NCBI GenBank assembly: GCA_016928375.1
Contig: JAFGKX010000142.1
Coordinates: 1-25,783 of the forward strand
Reading direction: 5' to 3'
Source: Candidatus Omnitrophota bacterium
Lineage (GTDB): Bacteria; Omnitrophota; Gorgyraeia; JABMRG01; JAFGKX01
DNA: 25,783 nucleotides
The notes beneath the pieces were generated by a model. It was not told where the DNA came from. It did not search any database and saw only the letters and a program-made list of their open reading frames with translations. Shown here piece after piece: positions 7,697-16,357 of the stretch. Each line of letters begins with the position of its first letter. The stretch's first letter is position 1. The translations under genes and the position numbers were made by a program.

Positions 7697-10273
7697 ATGA
7701 TAACTACTGGTTTAAACGGCCTGGATGATGTAATAACAGGCTTAAGAAAAGGCGATAATGTTGTATGGCAGGTAGAAGACATCAAAGATTACCTGGAATT
7801 CGTAGACCCTTTTGTCAAAAAAGCAGCCCTCGATAAAAAGAAAATCATATACATGAGATTCGCTTCGCATAAACCTTTGTTGGAAGCCAAGGATAAAGTA
7901 AAAATACACAACCTTGACGCAAGCACGGGATTTGAGTCTTTCACGACCAGTGTGAACAGCATAATAACAAAAGAAGGCAGAGGCGCTTACTATGTCTTTG
8001 ACTGTCTTTCCGATCTTTTGCCGGCATGGGCCACGGACCTTATGATAGGAAACTTTTTTATGGTGACATGCCCATATCTCTATGAACTTGACACTATAAC
8101 ATATTTTGCTATACTACGCGACAAGCATTCTTTCAAAACAATAGCCAGGATAAGGGAAACCACGCAGCTTTTGATGGATGTTTATCGTTGTGAAGGTATT
8201 TCATATGTCCACCCCCTCAAAGTATGGAACCGTTATACAAGGACAATGTTTCTGCCTCATACGAAAGACCAGGATAAATTTATACCGCTGACCGATAGCG
8301 CTGACGCCGCAAGGCTCCTGTCTCACATAACGGAAAAAAAGGCAGAGGAGGCGAAGAGGAATCTTGACTACTGGGACCTTTTATTCCTTGAAGCCGAGGA
8401 GCTTATCAATAAAGGCGCGCCCAAAAAAGATAAAAATAAGATGTTTGATCTTTTATCCAGGATAATGGTATCGCGGGATAAAAAGATTGCCTCGCTTATC
8501 AAAAGCAATATGGCGCTGGAGGACCTCATCAGCCTTAAATCGCGGTTAATAGGAACAGGTTTTATAGGAGGCAAGGCCGCGGGAATGCTGCTCGCGCGCA
8601 AGATATTGCTTAAGGATAAGTCGTTTAACTGGGATAAGATCTCCGAGGCGCATGATTCATTTTATATCGGCTCGGATGTTTTTTATACATATATAGTGCA
8701 AAACAGCTGGTGGAAACTGCGCATGGAGCAAAAAACAAAAGAAGGGTATTTCGAAATAGCGCACGTCCTGAAAGATAAGATGCTCTTCGGAAAATTTCCC
8801 GAGGAGGTTATGGAGCAATTTCAGCAGATGATAGAGTATTTCGGCACATCCCCGATAATAGTCCGCTCCTCGAGCCTTCTTGAAGATGGCTTTGGCAATG
8901 CGTTTGCGGGCAAATATGAAAGCATATTCTGCGCAAATCAGGGCACGCCGGAAGAGCGATATATCAAATTTGCCGAAGCAGTAAAACGGATTTATGCAAG
9001 CACTATGGGGGAGGACGCCCTAAATTACCGGCTGCAGCGAGGCCTTGATAAGAGGGACGAACAAATGGCCCTTTTGGTGCAAAGAGTATCAGGCTCATAT
9101 CACAAAAACTATTTCTTCCCCGATGCCGCAGGCGTCGGGATATCTTATAATACCTATGTATGGAGCGAGAAAATGGATGCCAAAGCCGGCATGGTAAGGC
9201 TTGTGGCAGGGCTTGGTACAAGGGCAGTAAACAGGGTCGAGGGCGATTACGCAAGAATAGTTGCGCTGGATGAGCCTCTTATAAGGCCGTATTCCGATAT
9301 TAATGACATAAGAAAATTCTCACAGCATGATATGGACCTCATCGATGTCAAAGAAAATATTTTCAAGTCCGTTTCATTTTCGGACCTTACATCCGAAGGG
9401 CTTGATCTGAGGCTTAATGAGATAGCCGTAGAAGATGACGATATGGAAAAGCAGATGTCGAAAAAGGGCATGGGCAATAAAGAGTGCTGGATATTGACTT
9501 TCGACAACCTGGTGTCGAAAAATACATTCATAAATACATTACGTAAGATACTTAGGGCCCTGGAGGATAATTACAAATATCCTGTCGATATAGAATTTAC
9601 GATAAATTTTTCCAAAGGTAAAGGTTTTAAGATAAACCTGCTGCAGTGCAGGCCCCTGCAGACGCGCGGGCTGGGCAAGAAAATAGATATTCCGGAAAAA
9701 ATACCCGCAGAAGAGATCTTATTCGAATCAAAAGGTTATTTTCTAGGAGGCAATATATCCCAGCCCATAAAGCGCATTATCTATGTAAGGCCGGAAAAAT
9801 ACGTGCCGCTCATACAGCGGGATAAATATGAGATAGGCAGGATAGTCGGACGGCTTAACAAGCTGACAGCGAACAGAGAAAAAATACCGACAATGCTTTT
9901 AGGCCCGGGTAGGTGGGGAACCTCGACGCCGTCGCTCGGCGTACCCGTATCATTTTTTGAAATAAATAATATGAGCGTTCTTTCCGAGGTGGCCTTTGAG
10001 GGAGGTAATCTTGTGCCGGAGCTGTCTTTCGGCACGCATTTTTTCCAGGACCTGGTAGAAAGCAATATCTTTTACGTAGCGCTTTTTCCAAAAGAGGGAA
10101 AGAATATTTTCAATGAAAAATTACTGATGAATTCCGCGAATTTGCTGGGAAGGCTTTTGCCTGACAGCTCAAAATACAGCGATGTAATCGGAGTATATGA
10201 CTTAAGCGAAAAAAATATCAAAATAATGGCTGACATTATTTCTCAAAAGGTGGTATGTTTTTATGATAAATAA
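7697..10273 (+). CDS. PEP-synthase/PPDK-like ATP-grasp protein with a degenerate KaiC-like N-terminal domain
   Basis: The 858-residue protein has three visible parts. Residues 1 to about 210 look like a RecA/KaiC-fold domain: they open with TGLNGLDDVITGLRKGD, as KaiC-family proteins do, and have a Walker-B-like strand (YYVFDCLSDLL). Where the Walker A P-loop should be, the sequence is QVEDIKDY, so ATP binding there is probably lost. Residues about 285-660 match the ATP-grasp (PEP/pyruvate-binding) domain of PEP synthase and pyruvate phosphate dikinase, with GGKAAG (about 291), IVRSSSLLEDG (about 388) and CRPLQTRG. The mobile phosphohistidine domain and the C-terminal PEP-binding barrel are absent, so it is unlikely to be a complete PEP synthase. 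A C-terminal region with GPGRWGTSTPSLGVPVSF (from about 735) follows. It sits 15 bases after gltD (SD GGAG) and overlaps carA by 11 bases. Its substrate and role are unknown. Confidence 0.85.
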   Translation: MITTGLNGLDDVITGLRKGDNVVWQVEDIKDYLEFVDPFVKKAALDKKKIIYMRFASHKPLLEAKDKVKIHNLDASTGFESFTTSVNSIITKEGRGAYYVFDCLSDLLPAWATDLMIGNFFMVTCPYLYELDTITYFAILRDKHSFKTIARIRETTQLLMDVYRCEGISYVHPLKVWNRYTRTMFLPHTKDQDKFIPLTDSADAARLLSHITEKKAEEAKRNLDYWDLLFLEAEELINKGAPKKDKNKMFDLLSRIMVSRDKKIASLIKSNMALEDLISLKSRLIGTGFIGGKAAGMLLARKILLKDKSFNWDKISEAHDSFYIGSDVFYTYIVQNSWWKLRMEQKTKEGYFEIAHVLKDKMLFGKFPEEVMEQFQQMIEYFGTSPIIVRSSSLLEDGFGNAFAGKYESIFCANQGTPEERYIKFAEAVKRIYASTMGEDALNYRLQRGLDKRDEQMALLVQRVSGSYHKNYFFPDAAGVGISYNTYVWSEKMDAKAGMVRLVAGLGTRAVNRVEGDYARIVALDEPLIRPYSDINDIRKFSQHDMDLIDVKENIFKSVSFSDLTSEGLDLRLNEIAVEDDDMEKQMSKKGMGNKECWILTFDNLVSKNTFINTLRKILRALEDNYKYPVDIEFTINFSKGKGFKINLLQCRPLQTRGLGKKIDIPEKIPAEEILFESKGYFLGGNISQPIKRIIYVRPEKYVPLIQRDKYEIGRIVGRLNKLTANREKIPTMLLGPGRWGTSTPSLGVPVSFFEINNMSVLSEVAFEGGNLVPELSFGTHFFQDLVESNIFYVALFPKEGKNIFNEKLLMNSANLLGRLLPDSSKYSDVIGVYDLSEKNIKIMADIISQKVVCFYDK

Positions 10274-11351
10274 AGCAAAGCTTATGCTTGAAGACGGTAT
10301 GGTTTTTGAAGGAGCATCTTTCGGCGCGCAGGGCGAAAGATGCGGCGAAGCCGTGTTCAATACCAGTATGACGGGTTATCAGGAGATAATCACCGACCCG
10401 TCATATAAAGGCCAGATAGTTGCCATGACCTATCCTTTAATAGGCAATTACGGCGTAAACACCGAAGACGTGGAATCAAGAAAACCGTTTTTGGAGGCAT
10501 TTGTTATTAAGGAGCTAAGCGGCATTACGAGTAGCTGGCGTTCTGTAAAAAGCCTTGGCTCGTATCTTGGTGAAAACGGCATATTGGGCATAGAAGGCAT
10601 TGATACGCGCTCGCTTACTAAACACATCAGGCTTTCCGGCGCAATGAAAGCAATTGTTTCTACGGAAGAACTGGACGATAAAAAGCTTCTGGATAAAGTA
10701 AAGGCATCCTCCGGGCTTTTGGGCAGAGACCTTGTAAAGGAAGTAATAGAGCCCGGCATCAGCCAATGGAATAATCAGGGTAAATATAAAGTTGTAGTCC
10801 TGGACTGCGGCGTGAAATTTAATATATTAAGAGAGCTGGTGAAGCGTTCATGCCGCGTAACTGTTGTGCCTGCGACCATGCTGGCTGCAGATATTCTGAA
10901 ATTAAAACCCGACGGTGTGCTTATTTCAAACGGGCCCGGAGACCCTGCGGCTGTTAAGTATCTTATTTCTACCGTGAAGAACCTCCTGGGCAAGGTGCCG
11001 ATGTTCGGCATATGTTTGGGCCAGCAGATATTGGGCCTGGCAATGGGCGGGGAGACGCACAAACTGAAATTCGGCCATCATGGGGCAAATCATCCGGTTA
11101 AAAATCTAAAGACAGGCGTTATATCCATAACTTCACAAAATCACGGATTTTCAGTCAGGATGGATTCGCTTAAGAGCGATGAAGTAGAAGTCACGCATAT
11201 AAATCTTAATGATAATACTCCCGAAGGCATGAGGCATAAAAAACTTCCCGTATTTTCAGTGCAGTTTCACCCCGAGGCCTCGCCGGGGCCGCATGATGCG
11301 GGATATCTTTTCGGACAATTTATCAGTATGATGGAGGCCAAATATGCCTAG
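10263..11351 (+). CDS. carA: Carbamoyl-phosphate synthase, small (glutaminase) subunit
   Basis: This subunit hydrolyses glutamine and channels ammonia to CarB for carbamoyl phosphate, the entry compound for pyrimidines and arginine. The 362-residue product has the CarA N-terminal domain (FNTSMTGYQEIITDPSY) and a class I glutaminase domain with the nucleophile C251 in GICLGQQ and the H336/E338 pair in HPEASPGP. The start lies inside the end of the preceding gene (11-base overlap) with AAGGTGG upstream. The stop overlaps the true carB start (ATG at 11344) by 8 bases. Length and motifs are normal. Stoichiometric coupling with carB depends on that overlap and on the frame problem described for carB. 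Confidence 0.97.
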   Translation: MINKAKLMLEDGMVFEGASFGAQGERCGEAVFNTSMTGYQEIITDPSYKGQIVAMTYPLIGNYGVNTEDVESRKPFLEAFVIKELSGITSSWRSVKSLGSYLGENGILGIEGIDTRSLTKHIRLSGAMKAIVSTEELDDKKLLDKVKASSGLLGRDLVKEVIEPGISQWNNQGKYKVVVLDCGVKFNILRELVKRSCRVTVVPATMLAADILKLKPDGVLISNGPGDPAAVKYLISTVKNLLGKVPMFGICLGQQILGLAMGGETHKLKFGHHGANHPVKNLKTGVISITSQNHGFSVRMDSLKSDEVEVTHINLNDNTPEGMRHKKLPVFSVQFHPEASPGPHDAGYLFGQFISMMEAKYA

Positions 11352-14300
11352 AAGAAATGATATAAAAAAATACTGATAATAGGGTCAGGCCCTATAATTA
11401 TAAGCCAGGCATGCGAATTTGATTATTCCGGTACGCAGGCATGCAAGGCCATCAGGGAAGAGGGCTATAAGGTAGTGCTTGTCAATTCGAATCCTGCCAC
11501 CATCATGACCGATCCGGAGATAGCAGATGCTACTTATATAGAACCCATTACTCCGGAAATAGTGGAAAAGATTATCGAGAAAGAGAGGCCCGATGCGCTC
11601 CTGCCTACGCTGGGCGGACAGACAGGATTAAATACAGCAATGAAGCTTGTTGAAAAAGGCGTTTTGGATAAATATCAGGTAAAGATGATAGGGGCTGATT
11701 ATAAGGCCATCAAGAAATCGGAAAACAGAGAAGAATTCAAAAAAGCCATGCAAAAAATAGGGCTTGATTTACCCAAGAGCGCACTTGCCCGCAGCATGGA
11801 AAAAGCCAAGGAGGCGCTCGAAACTATAGGCCTCCCCCTTATCATAAGGCCAAGCTTTACGTTAGGCGGCACAGGCGGCGGTATTGCTGCTACGGAAAAA
11901 GAATTTGAGCAAATAGCTGCTATGGGCATACAAAACAGCATGATAAACGAGATACTCATAGAGGAATCCATAGTAGGGTGGAAAGAATATGAATTGGAAG
12001 TAATGAGAGATTCGAAAGATAATGTTGTTATAATCTGCTCCATAGAAAACTTCGATCCCATGGGTATACACACCGGCGATTCCATAACAGTTGCGCCTGC
12101 GCAGACACTTACCGATAAAGAATATCAGGAGATGAGAGACGCCGCTATACGCATCATAAGAGAGATAGGCGTTGAAACCGGAGGCTCTAATATTCAATTC
12201 GCTGTAAATCCCAAAGACGGGCGAATGGTGGTAATAGAGATGAACCCCAGGGTTTCAAGAAGCTCGGCTCTGGCAAGCAAGGCCACGGGTTTTCCTATTG
12301 CGAAATTCGCAGCCAAATTAGCAGTGGGCTACACCCTTGATGAGATAAGAAACGATATCACGAAAGAAACGCCGGCATCATTCGAACCGACAATAGATTA
12401 TTGCGTCGTAAAAATTCCAAGATTTACTTTTGAAAAATTCCCCGAGGCAGAAGATATCCTGGGTATTTCCATGAAATCGGTCGGTGAGACAATGGCCATA
12501 GGCAGGACCTTCAAGGAAGCGCTTCAAAAAGGCCTCAGGGGCCTTGAGGTGGGCCATAGCGGGCTTGATAATAAAAAGGATTATAAACAGATTCCCGATG
12601 ATAAGCTGTTGAACAAACTGAAAGAGCCCAATGCATCGAGAATATTCTACATAAAATATGCCATCCAGAAAGGCATGACAAGGCAGGAAATATCCGATAT
12701 AACCAAAATAGACCCCTGGTTTATAAAAAATATAGAAGAGATTATCTCTTTGGAAAACATCCTGTCTTTGGCTGTTTCGCACAAAAATGGGCGCTCACTG
12801 GATTCCTCGTTACTGCTTAAGGCCAAACAATACGGATTCAGCGATAAACAAATAGCGGACCTTGTTGAAAGAGACGAACTATCCATTAGGGAGCAGAGAA
12901 AAAGCTGCGGCATAAAGACTACCTATAAGATGGTTGATACATGCGCGGCGGAATTCGAGGCCTACACGCCGTATTATTATTCGACTTATGAATCGGAAGA
13001 CGAAACAAGAATTATTAAAAAGTCCGCCAGAGGCGGATCCGCCTACGGTGGAAACAAGATTATGATTTTAGGCGACGGCCCCAACAGAATAGGCCAGGGT
13101 ATTGAATTTGATTATTGCTGCTGCCATGCCTCGTTCGCGCTGAAAGAACTCGGCTATGAGACAATAATGGTGAATTCAAATCCCGAGACCGTTTCGACCG
13201 ATTACGACACATCCGATAAATTATATTTTGAGCCGCTTACCTTTGAAGACGTTATGAACATAGTGGATAAAGAAAAGCCGCAAGGGGTGATCGTTCAGTT
13301 CGGCGGACAAACGCCCTTAAACCTTGCCAAGAGATTGAAAGACGCGGGAGTGCCAATAATAGGCACAAGCGTAGAATCCATTGATAAGGCCGAGGACAGA
13401 GAAAAATTTGCCAAAGTCATAAAGAAACTCAGGATATCACAGCCCCCGAATGGTTCCGCCCTATCGAAAGAGGATGCGAAAAAGATCGCGAAAAGAATCG
13501 GGTACCCTGTTCTTGTAAGGCCCTCGTATGTTTTGGGAGGCAGGGCCATGAGAATAATTTATAACGAAGAGTCTCTGAATGCCTTTATGAAAGAGGCAAA
13601 AGAGGTATCCGCGGAAAAGCCGGTGCTTATAGATAAGTTTTTGGATGATGCCTGCGAAATCGATGTCGACGCAATATCCGACGGATCCGTTACCGTTATA
13701 GGCGGAATAATGGAGCACATAGAAGAGGCAGGAATACATTCGGGAGATTCCGCGTGCGTACTCCCGCCGCACACGCTGAGCGACGAGATAATAGCCATGA
13801 TTAAAAAATATACGTACGCGATTTCAAAAGAACTAAAAGTAAAAGGCCTTATCAATATACAGTTTGCGATAAAAAACGACATTGTCTACATCCTTGAGGT
13901 AAATCCCAGGGCATCCAGGACTGTTCCATTTGTAAGTAAAGCAACAGGCGTGCCTCTGGCAAAGCTTGCAGCAAAGATAATGGCAGGAAAGACTTTAAAA
14001 GAGCTCGGCTTCACAAGGGAAATCGAGCTCTCCCATGTCTGCGTAAAAGAATCCGTCCTTCCTTTTTCGAGATTCTCAGGCGTGGATATAATACTCGGGC
14101 CCGAGATGAAATCAACGGGCGAGGTTATGGGGATAGATCAATCTTTCGGAGTGGCATTTTACAAATCGCAGCTTGCGGCAAACCAGATGCTTCCTGTCAA
14201 AGGCAAAATTTTTATAAGTGTTAAGAATGATGACAAGCGGGATATAGTTTTTATCGCAAAAAGGTTATGCGATATGGGGTTTGAGATTATTGCAACCAAA

Positions 14301-14615
14301 GGCACGGGGAAGGTCCTTGCGTCAAATGATATTAAGGTGCAAATCGTCGGAAAGATAAAAGAGGGCGATAAAAAAATACTCGATCTTATAAGCAAGGGAG
14401 ATATAACGCTCATAATCAATACGCCTTCCGGCACTATCGGCCACTCCGATATGAAACCGATAAGAAGCCTTGCGGTCAATAAAGGCATTTCCTGCATAAC
14501 CACTATTCAGGGGGCTCAGGCAGCGGTTAACGGAATAGAATCCGTAATGAAAAGTGAGATTTCCGTCAGGCCTATTCAGGAATATATAAGCGCAGTTGCT
14601 GCAAAAAATAGATAA
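11344..14615 (+). CDS. carB: Carbamoyl-phosphate synthase, large subunit, with an apparent -1 frameshift near the start
   Basis: The large subunit carries two ATP-grasp halves that make carboxyphosphate and then carbamoyl phosphate. The first half has RPSFTLGGTGGG and the second RPSYVLGGRAMRI. A C-terminal MGS-like regulatory domain starts at roughly residue 945. Restored length is about 1090 residues, against 1073 in E. coli. The conserved N-terminus begins at ATG 11344 (M-P-R-R-N-D-I-K-K) but hits TGA at 11374. The next conserved residues, ILIIGSGPIII, are in the -1 frame from 11370, and that frame is open to the end. The A-run at 11364-11370 has 7 As where 8 would keep one frame. A GTG at 11475 would give a shorter ORF that loses the first 44 residues, including the conserved GSGP loop, so it is not a credible start. 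Conserved GQACEF reads SQACEF. A ten-residue insert lies at 13023-13052. This is a real gene, but its frameshift may be a sequence error, a mutation or programmed. Confidence 0.93.
11364..11400 (+). promoter_or_regulatory. Candidate -1 frameshift site in carB (slippery A-run plus hairpin)
   Basis: Read in the frame of ATG 11344, the sequence is AT[A AAA AAA] TAC TGA, which has the X XXY YYZ layout of a -1 slippery heptamer. Downstream, a hairpin spans about 11374-11400, with ATAGGG/CCCTAT as the strong core around a 5-base loop and a weaker AT-rich lower stem with one mismatch. Three stop codons in a row (TGA TAA TAG) follow in the initial frame, while the -1 frame encodes the rest of CarB. 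The hairpin lies within conserved coding sequence, so it could be incidental, and a missing A in the assembly is an equally good explanation. Confidence 0.4.
13023..13052 (+). repeat. 30-base palindromic insert in frame within carB
   Basis: The segment is built from TCCGCC and GGCGGA units: TCCGCC-AGA-GGCGGA is a perfect 6-bp hairpin, GGCGGATCCGCC is a perfect palindrome, and TCCGCC-TAC-GGTGGA can pair using one G-U. It is exactly ten codons and encodes SARGGSAYGG in the linker between the two CarB halves. From memory of E. coli CarB, the linker from STYE to KIM has about 12 residues; here it has 21, so the insert accounts for the extra length. It resembles short dispersed palindromic elements that insert in frame, such as Rickettsia palindromic elements. 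No second copy was seen in this window. Confidence 0.6.
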
Positions 14616-14640
14616 TATTCGAAAAAATACGGAGACAAAT

Positions 14641-16239
14641 ATGCCAAAATATATTTTTGTAACAGGGGGAGTAGTATCAAGCCTGGGTAAGGGAATAACT
14701 TCTGCTTCGATAGGCAAGCTTCTGGAGTCCAGGGGCTTAAAGGTTTCGCTTATAAAATGCGATCCTTATATAAACGTTGACCCCGGCACAATGAACCCCT
14801 ATCAGCATGGCGAGGTATATGTAACTGACGACGGCGCTGAAACAGACCTGGACCTGGGCCACTACGAACGCTTCACAAATGCCGTATTGACAAAAGACAA
14901 CAACATAACCACCGGCAAGGTGTATTATTCGGTTATCTCAAAAGAGAGAAAGGGCGATTATCTGGGCAAAACAGTCCAGATAATCCCGCACATAACAGAC
15001 GAGATAAAAGACGGCATAGAGAAAGCAGCCGGAAACCAGAAAATTGATGTAGTAATTGTGGAAATAGGGGGCACGGTCGGAGACATAGAAGGCCTGCCGT
15101 TTCTTGAGGCGATAAGGCAGCTTAGGCTGGAAAAAGGAAAAGATTATGCTATTAATATTCACGTGACCTTGATTCCTTATATAAAATCAGCCGGTGAAAT
15201 AAAAACAAAGCCCACCCAGCACAGCGTAGGGACGCTGCGGGAAATCGGCATTATCCCGGATATTATTGTATGCAGGACGGAAAGGCCGATCAGTAAAGAA
15301 GCAAAAGATAAGATAGCTCTTTTTTGTAATGTCGACAGTGAAGCGGTGATCCCTGCCATCGACGTAGAAAATATATACGAAGTCCCGGTCTGTTTCAAAA
15401 AAGAAGGCCTGGACAAGCTCATCATAAGGCTTCTTAACTTAAAATGCAAAGACAATGATCTGGCTGATTGGGAAAATACCGTATTGAAAAGATTAAAACA
15501 GCCCTCAAGCGCAGTGGAGATAGCTGTCGTAGGCAAATATATAACGCTTCAGGATGCGTATAAATCGATATATGAGGCATTAGTGCACGGCGGAATAGCT
15601 AACGACACCAAACTTATAATAAGAAAAATAGACTCTGAAGACATAGAAAAATGCGGAGCGAAAAAATGTCTTGAAGGCGTTTACGGGATTCTGGTCCCGG
15701 GCGGTTTCGGCTCAAGGGGCATAGAAGGAAAGATCAAGGCCATTCAATATGCCAGAGAAAACAAAATCCCGTATTTCGGATTATGTTTAGGTATGCAGGC
15801 AGCTGTCATTGAATTTGCCAGGAATGCATGCGGTTTAAGAAGCGCAAATTCCACGGAATTCGGCAGGAAAATAAAATATCCGGTTATAAGCCTTCTCGAG
15901 GAGCAGAAGCATATAGATGATAAAGGCGCCACTATGCGATTAGGCGCCTATAAATGTATGATAAAAAAAGACACAAAGGCGTATAAGGCATACAAAAAGG
16001 CTGTAATCTACGAACGCCACAGGCATAGATATGAATTTAATAATAAGTATAAAGATATTCTCGAAAAGCACGGAATGGTATTTTCCGGGATTCACCCTAA
16101 AGGCAGCTTAGTCGAGATCGTAGAATTAAAAGGCCATCCATGGTTTGTGGCATGCCAATTTCATCCGGAATTTAAATCGAAGCCGGAAAAGGGCCACCCC
16201 TTGTTTAAAGATTTCATCAAAGCCGCGCTTGCAAAATAA
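14641..16239 (+). CDS. pyrG: CTP synthase (glutamine-hydrolysing)
   Basis: CTP synthase aminates UTP to CTP using glutamine and ATP, and is the third glutamine amidotransferase of this run. The 532-residue product has an N-terminal synthetase domain beginning KYIFVTGGVVSSLGKGI (P-loop), followed by VDPGTMNPYQHGEVYV, TDLDLGHYERF and the KTKPTQHSVG loop. A class I glutaminase domain follows, with the nucleophile C382 in GLCLGMQ and H508/E510 in FHPEF. The ATG at 14641 is chosen, rather than the longer in-frame extension back to 14596, because GGAG at 14631-14634 is correctly spaced and the MPKYIFVTGG start is conserved. It lies 25 bases after carB and appears to close the operon. No clear terminator was seen after it. 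Confidence 0.98.
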   Translation: MPKYIFVTGGVVSSLGKGITSASIGKLLESRGLKVSLIKCDPYINVDPGTMNPYQHGEVYVTDDGAETDLDLGHYERFTNAVLTKDNNITTGKVYYSVISKERKGDYLGKTVQIIPHITDEIKDGIEKAAGNQKIDVVIVEIGGTVGDIEGLPFLEAIRQLRLEKGKDYAINIHVTLIPYIKSAGEIKTKPTQHSVGTLREIGIIPDIIVCRTERPISKEAKDKIALFCNVDSEAVIPAIDVENIYEVPVCFKKEGLDKLIIRLLNLKCKDNDLADWENTVLKRLKQPSSAVEIAVVGKYITLQDAYKSIYEALVHGGIANDTKLIIRKIDSEDIEKCGAKKCLEGVYGILVPGGFGSRGIEGKIKAIQYARENKIPYFGLCLGMQAAVIEFARNACGLRSANSTEFGRKIKYPVISLLEEQKHIDDKGATMRLGAYKCMIKKDTKAYKAYKKAVIYERHRHRYEFNNKYKDILEKHGMVFSGIHPKGSLVEIVELKGHPWFVACQFHPEFKSKPEKGHPLFKDFIKAALAK

Positions 16240-16246
16240 AAAACAC

Positions 16247-16275
16247 TTGATTTTTCGATAGCGTATTGCTATAAT
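16247..16275 (+). promoter_or_regulatory. Sigma-70-type promoter upstream of the small membrane protein gene
   Basis: TTGATT (16247-16252) and a perfect TATAAT (16270-16275) are separated by 17 bases. Transcription would start near 16282, leaving a leader of about 75 bases that contains the second copy of the structured element. It starts only 7 bases after the pyrG stop, so the genes from 16358 on probably form a separate transcription unit. Confidence 0.65.
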
Positions 16276-16295
16276 TTGAAAGCATAAAAGGTCAA

Positions 16296-16348
16296 TGTCC
16301 CCCGCCCTTGCGGAGCTCGGGACAAAATTTTTTTTGAAAATTTTGGAG
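16296..16348 (+). promoter_or_regulatory. Structured 5' leader, copy 2 of the duplicated two-hairpin element
   Basis: The first hairpin pairs TGTCCC (16296-16301) with GGGACA (16319-16324) and, inside it, CCGC (16302-16305) with GCGG (16310-16313), leaving an AGCTC bulge. The second pairs CAAAATTTT (16323-16331) with AAAATTTTG (16337-16345) and abuts GGAGG, the ribosome binding site of the gene at 16358. The two hairpins share two bases, so their full forms compete. The element shares 16 identical bases (16315-16330) and 11 identical bases (16338-16348) with the glnA leader, while the outer stems differ in sequence but keep the pairing. That pattern fits selection on structure or a repeat family; its function is unknown. 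Confidence 0.6.
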
Positions 16349-16357
16349 GTATGAAAA

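Noticed and set aside
7141..7785. Antisense open reading frame of 214 codons across the gltD end
   Set aside because: It spans the gltD/PEP-synthase-like junction in antisense and contains no recognisable domain.
11475..11477. GTG at 11475 as the carB start
   Set aside because: It would remove 44 residues including the conserved GSGPIII segment, which is clearly encoded just upstream in the same frame.
14596..14640. Upstream in-frame start extending pyrG by 15 residues into carB
   Set aside because: The conserved MPKYIFVTGG start at 14641 has its own GGAG, and the extension is not part of the CTP synthase family.
15926..15955. Two GGCGCC palindromes in pyrG
   Set aside because: They encode family-like CTP synthase residues (KGATMRLGAY) and look incidental, without further repeat structure.
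16351..16353. ATG immediately after GGAGGT as start of another small ORF
   Set aside because: It is too close to the Shine-Dalgarno sequence and its frame closes after fewer than 30 codons; ATG at 16358 opens the 70-residue ORF.
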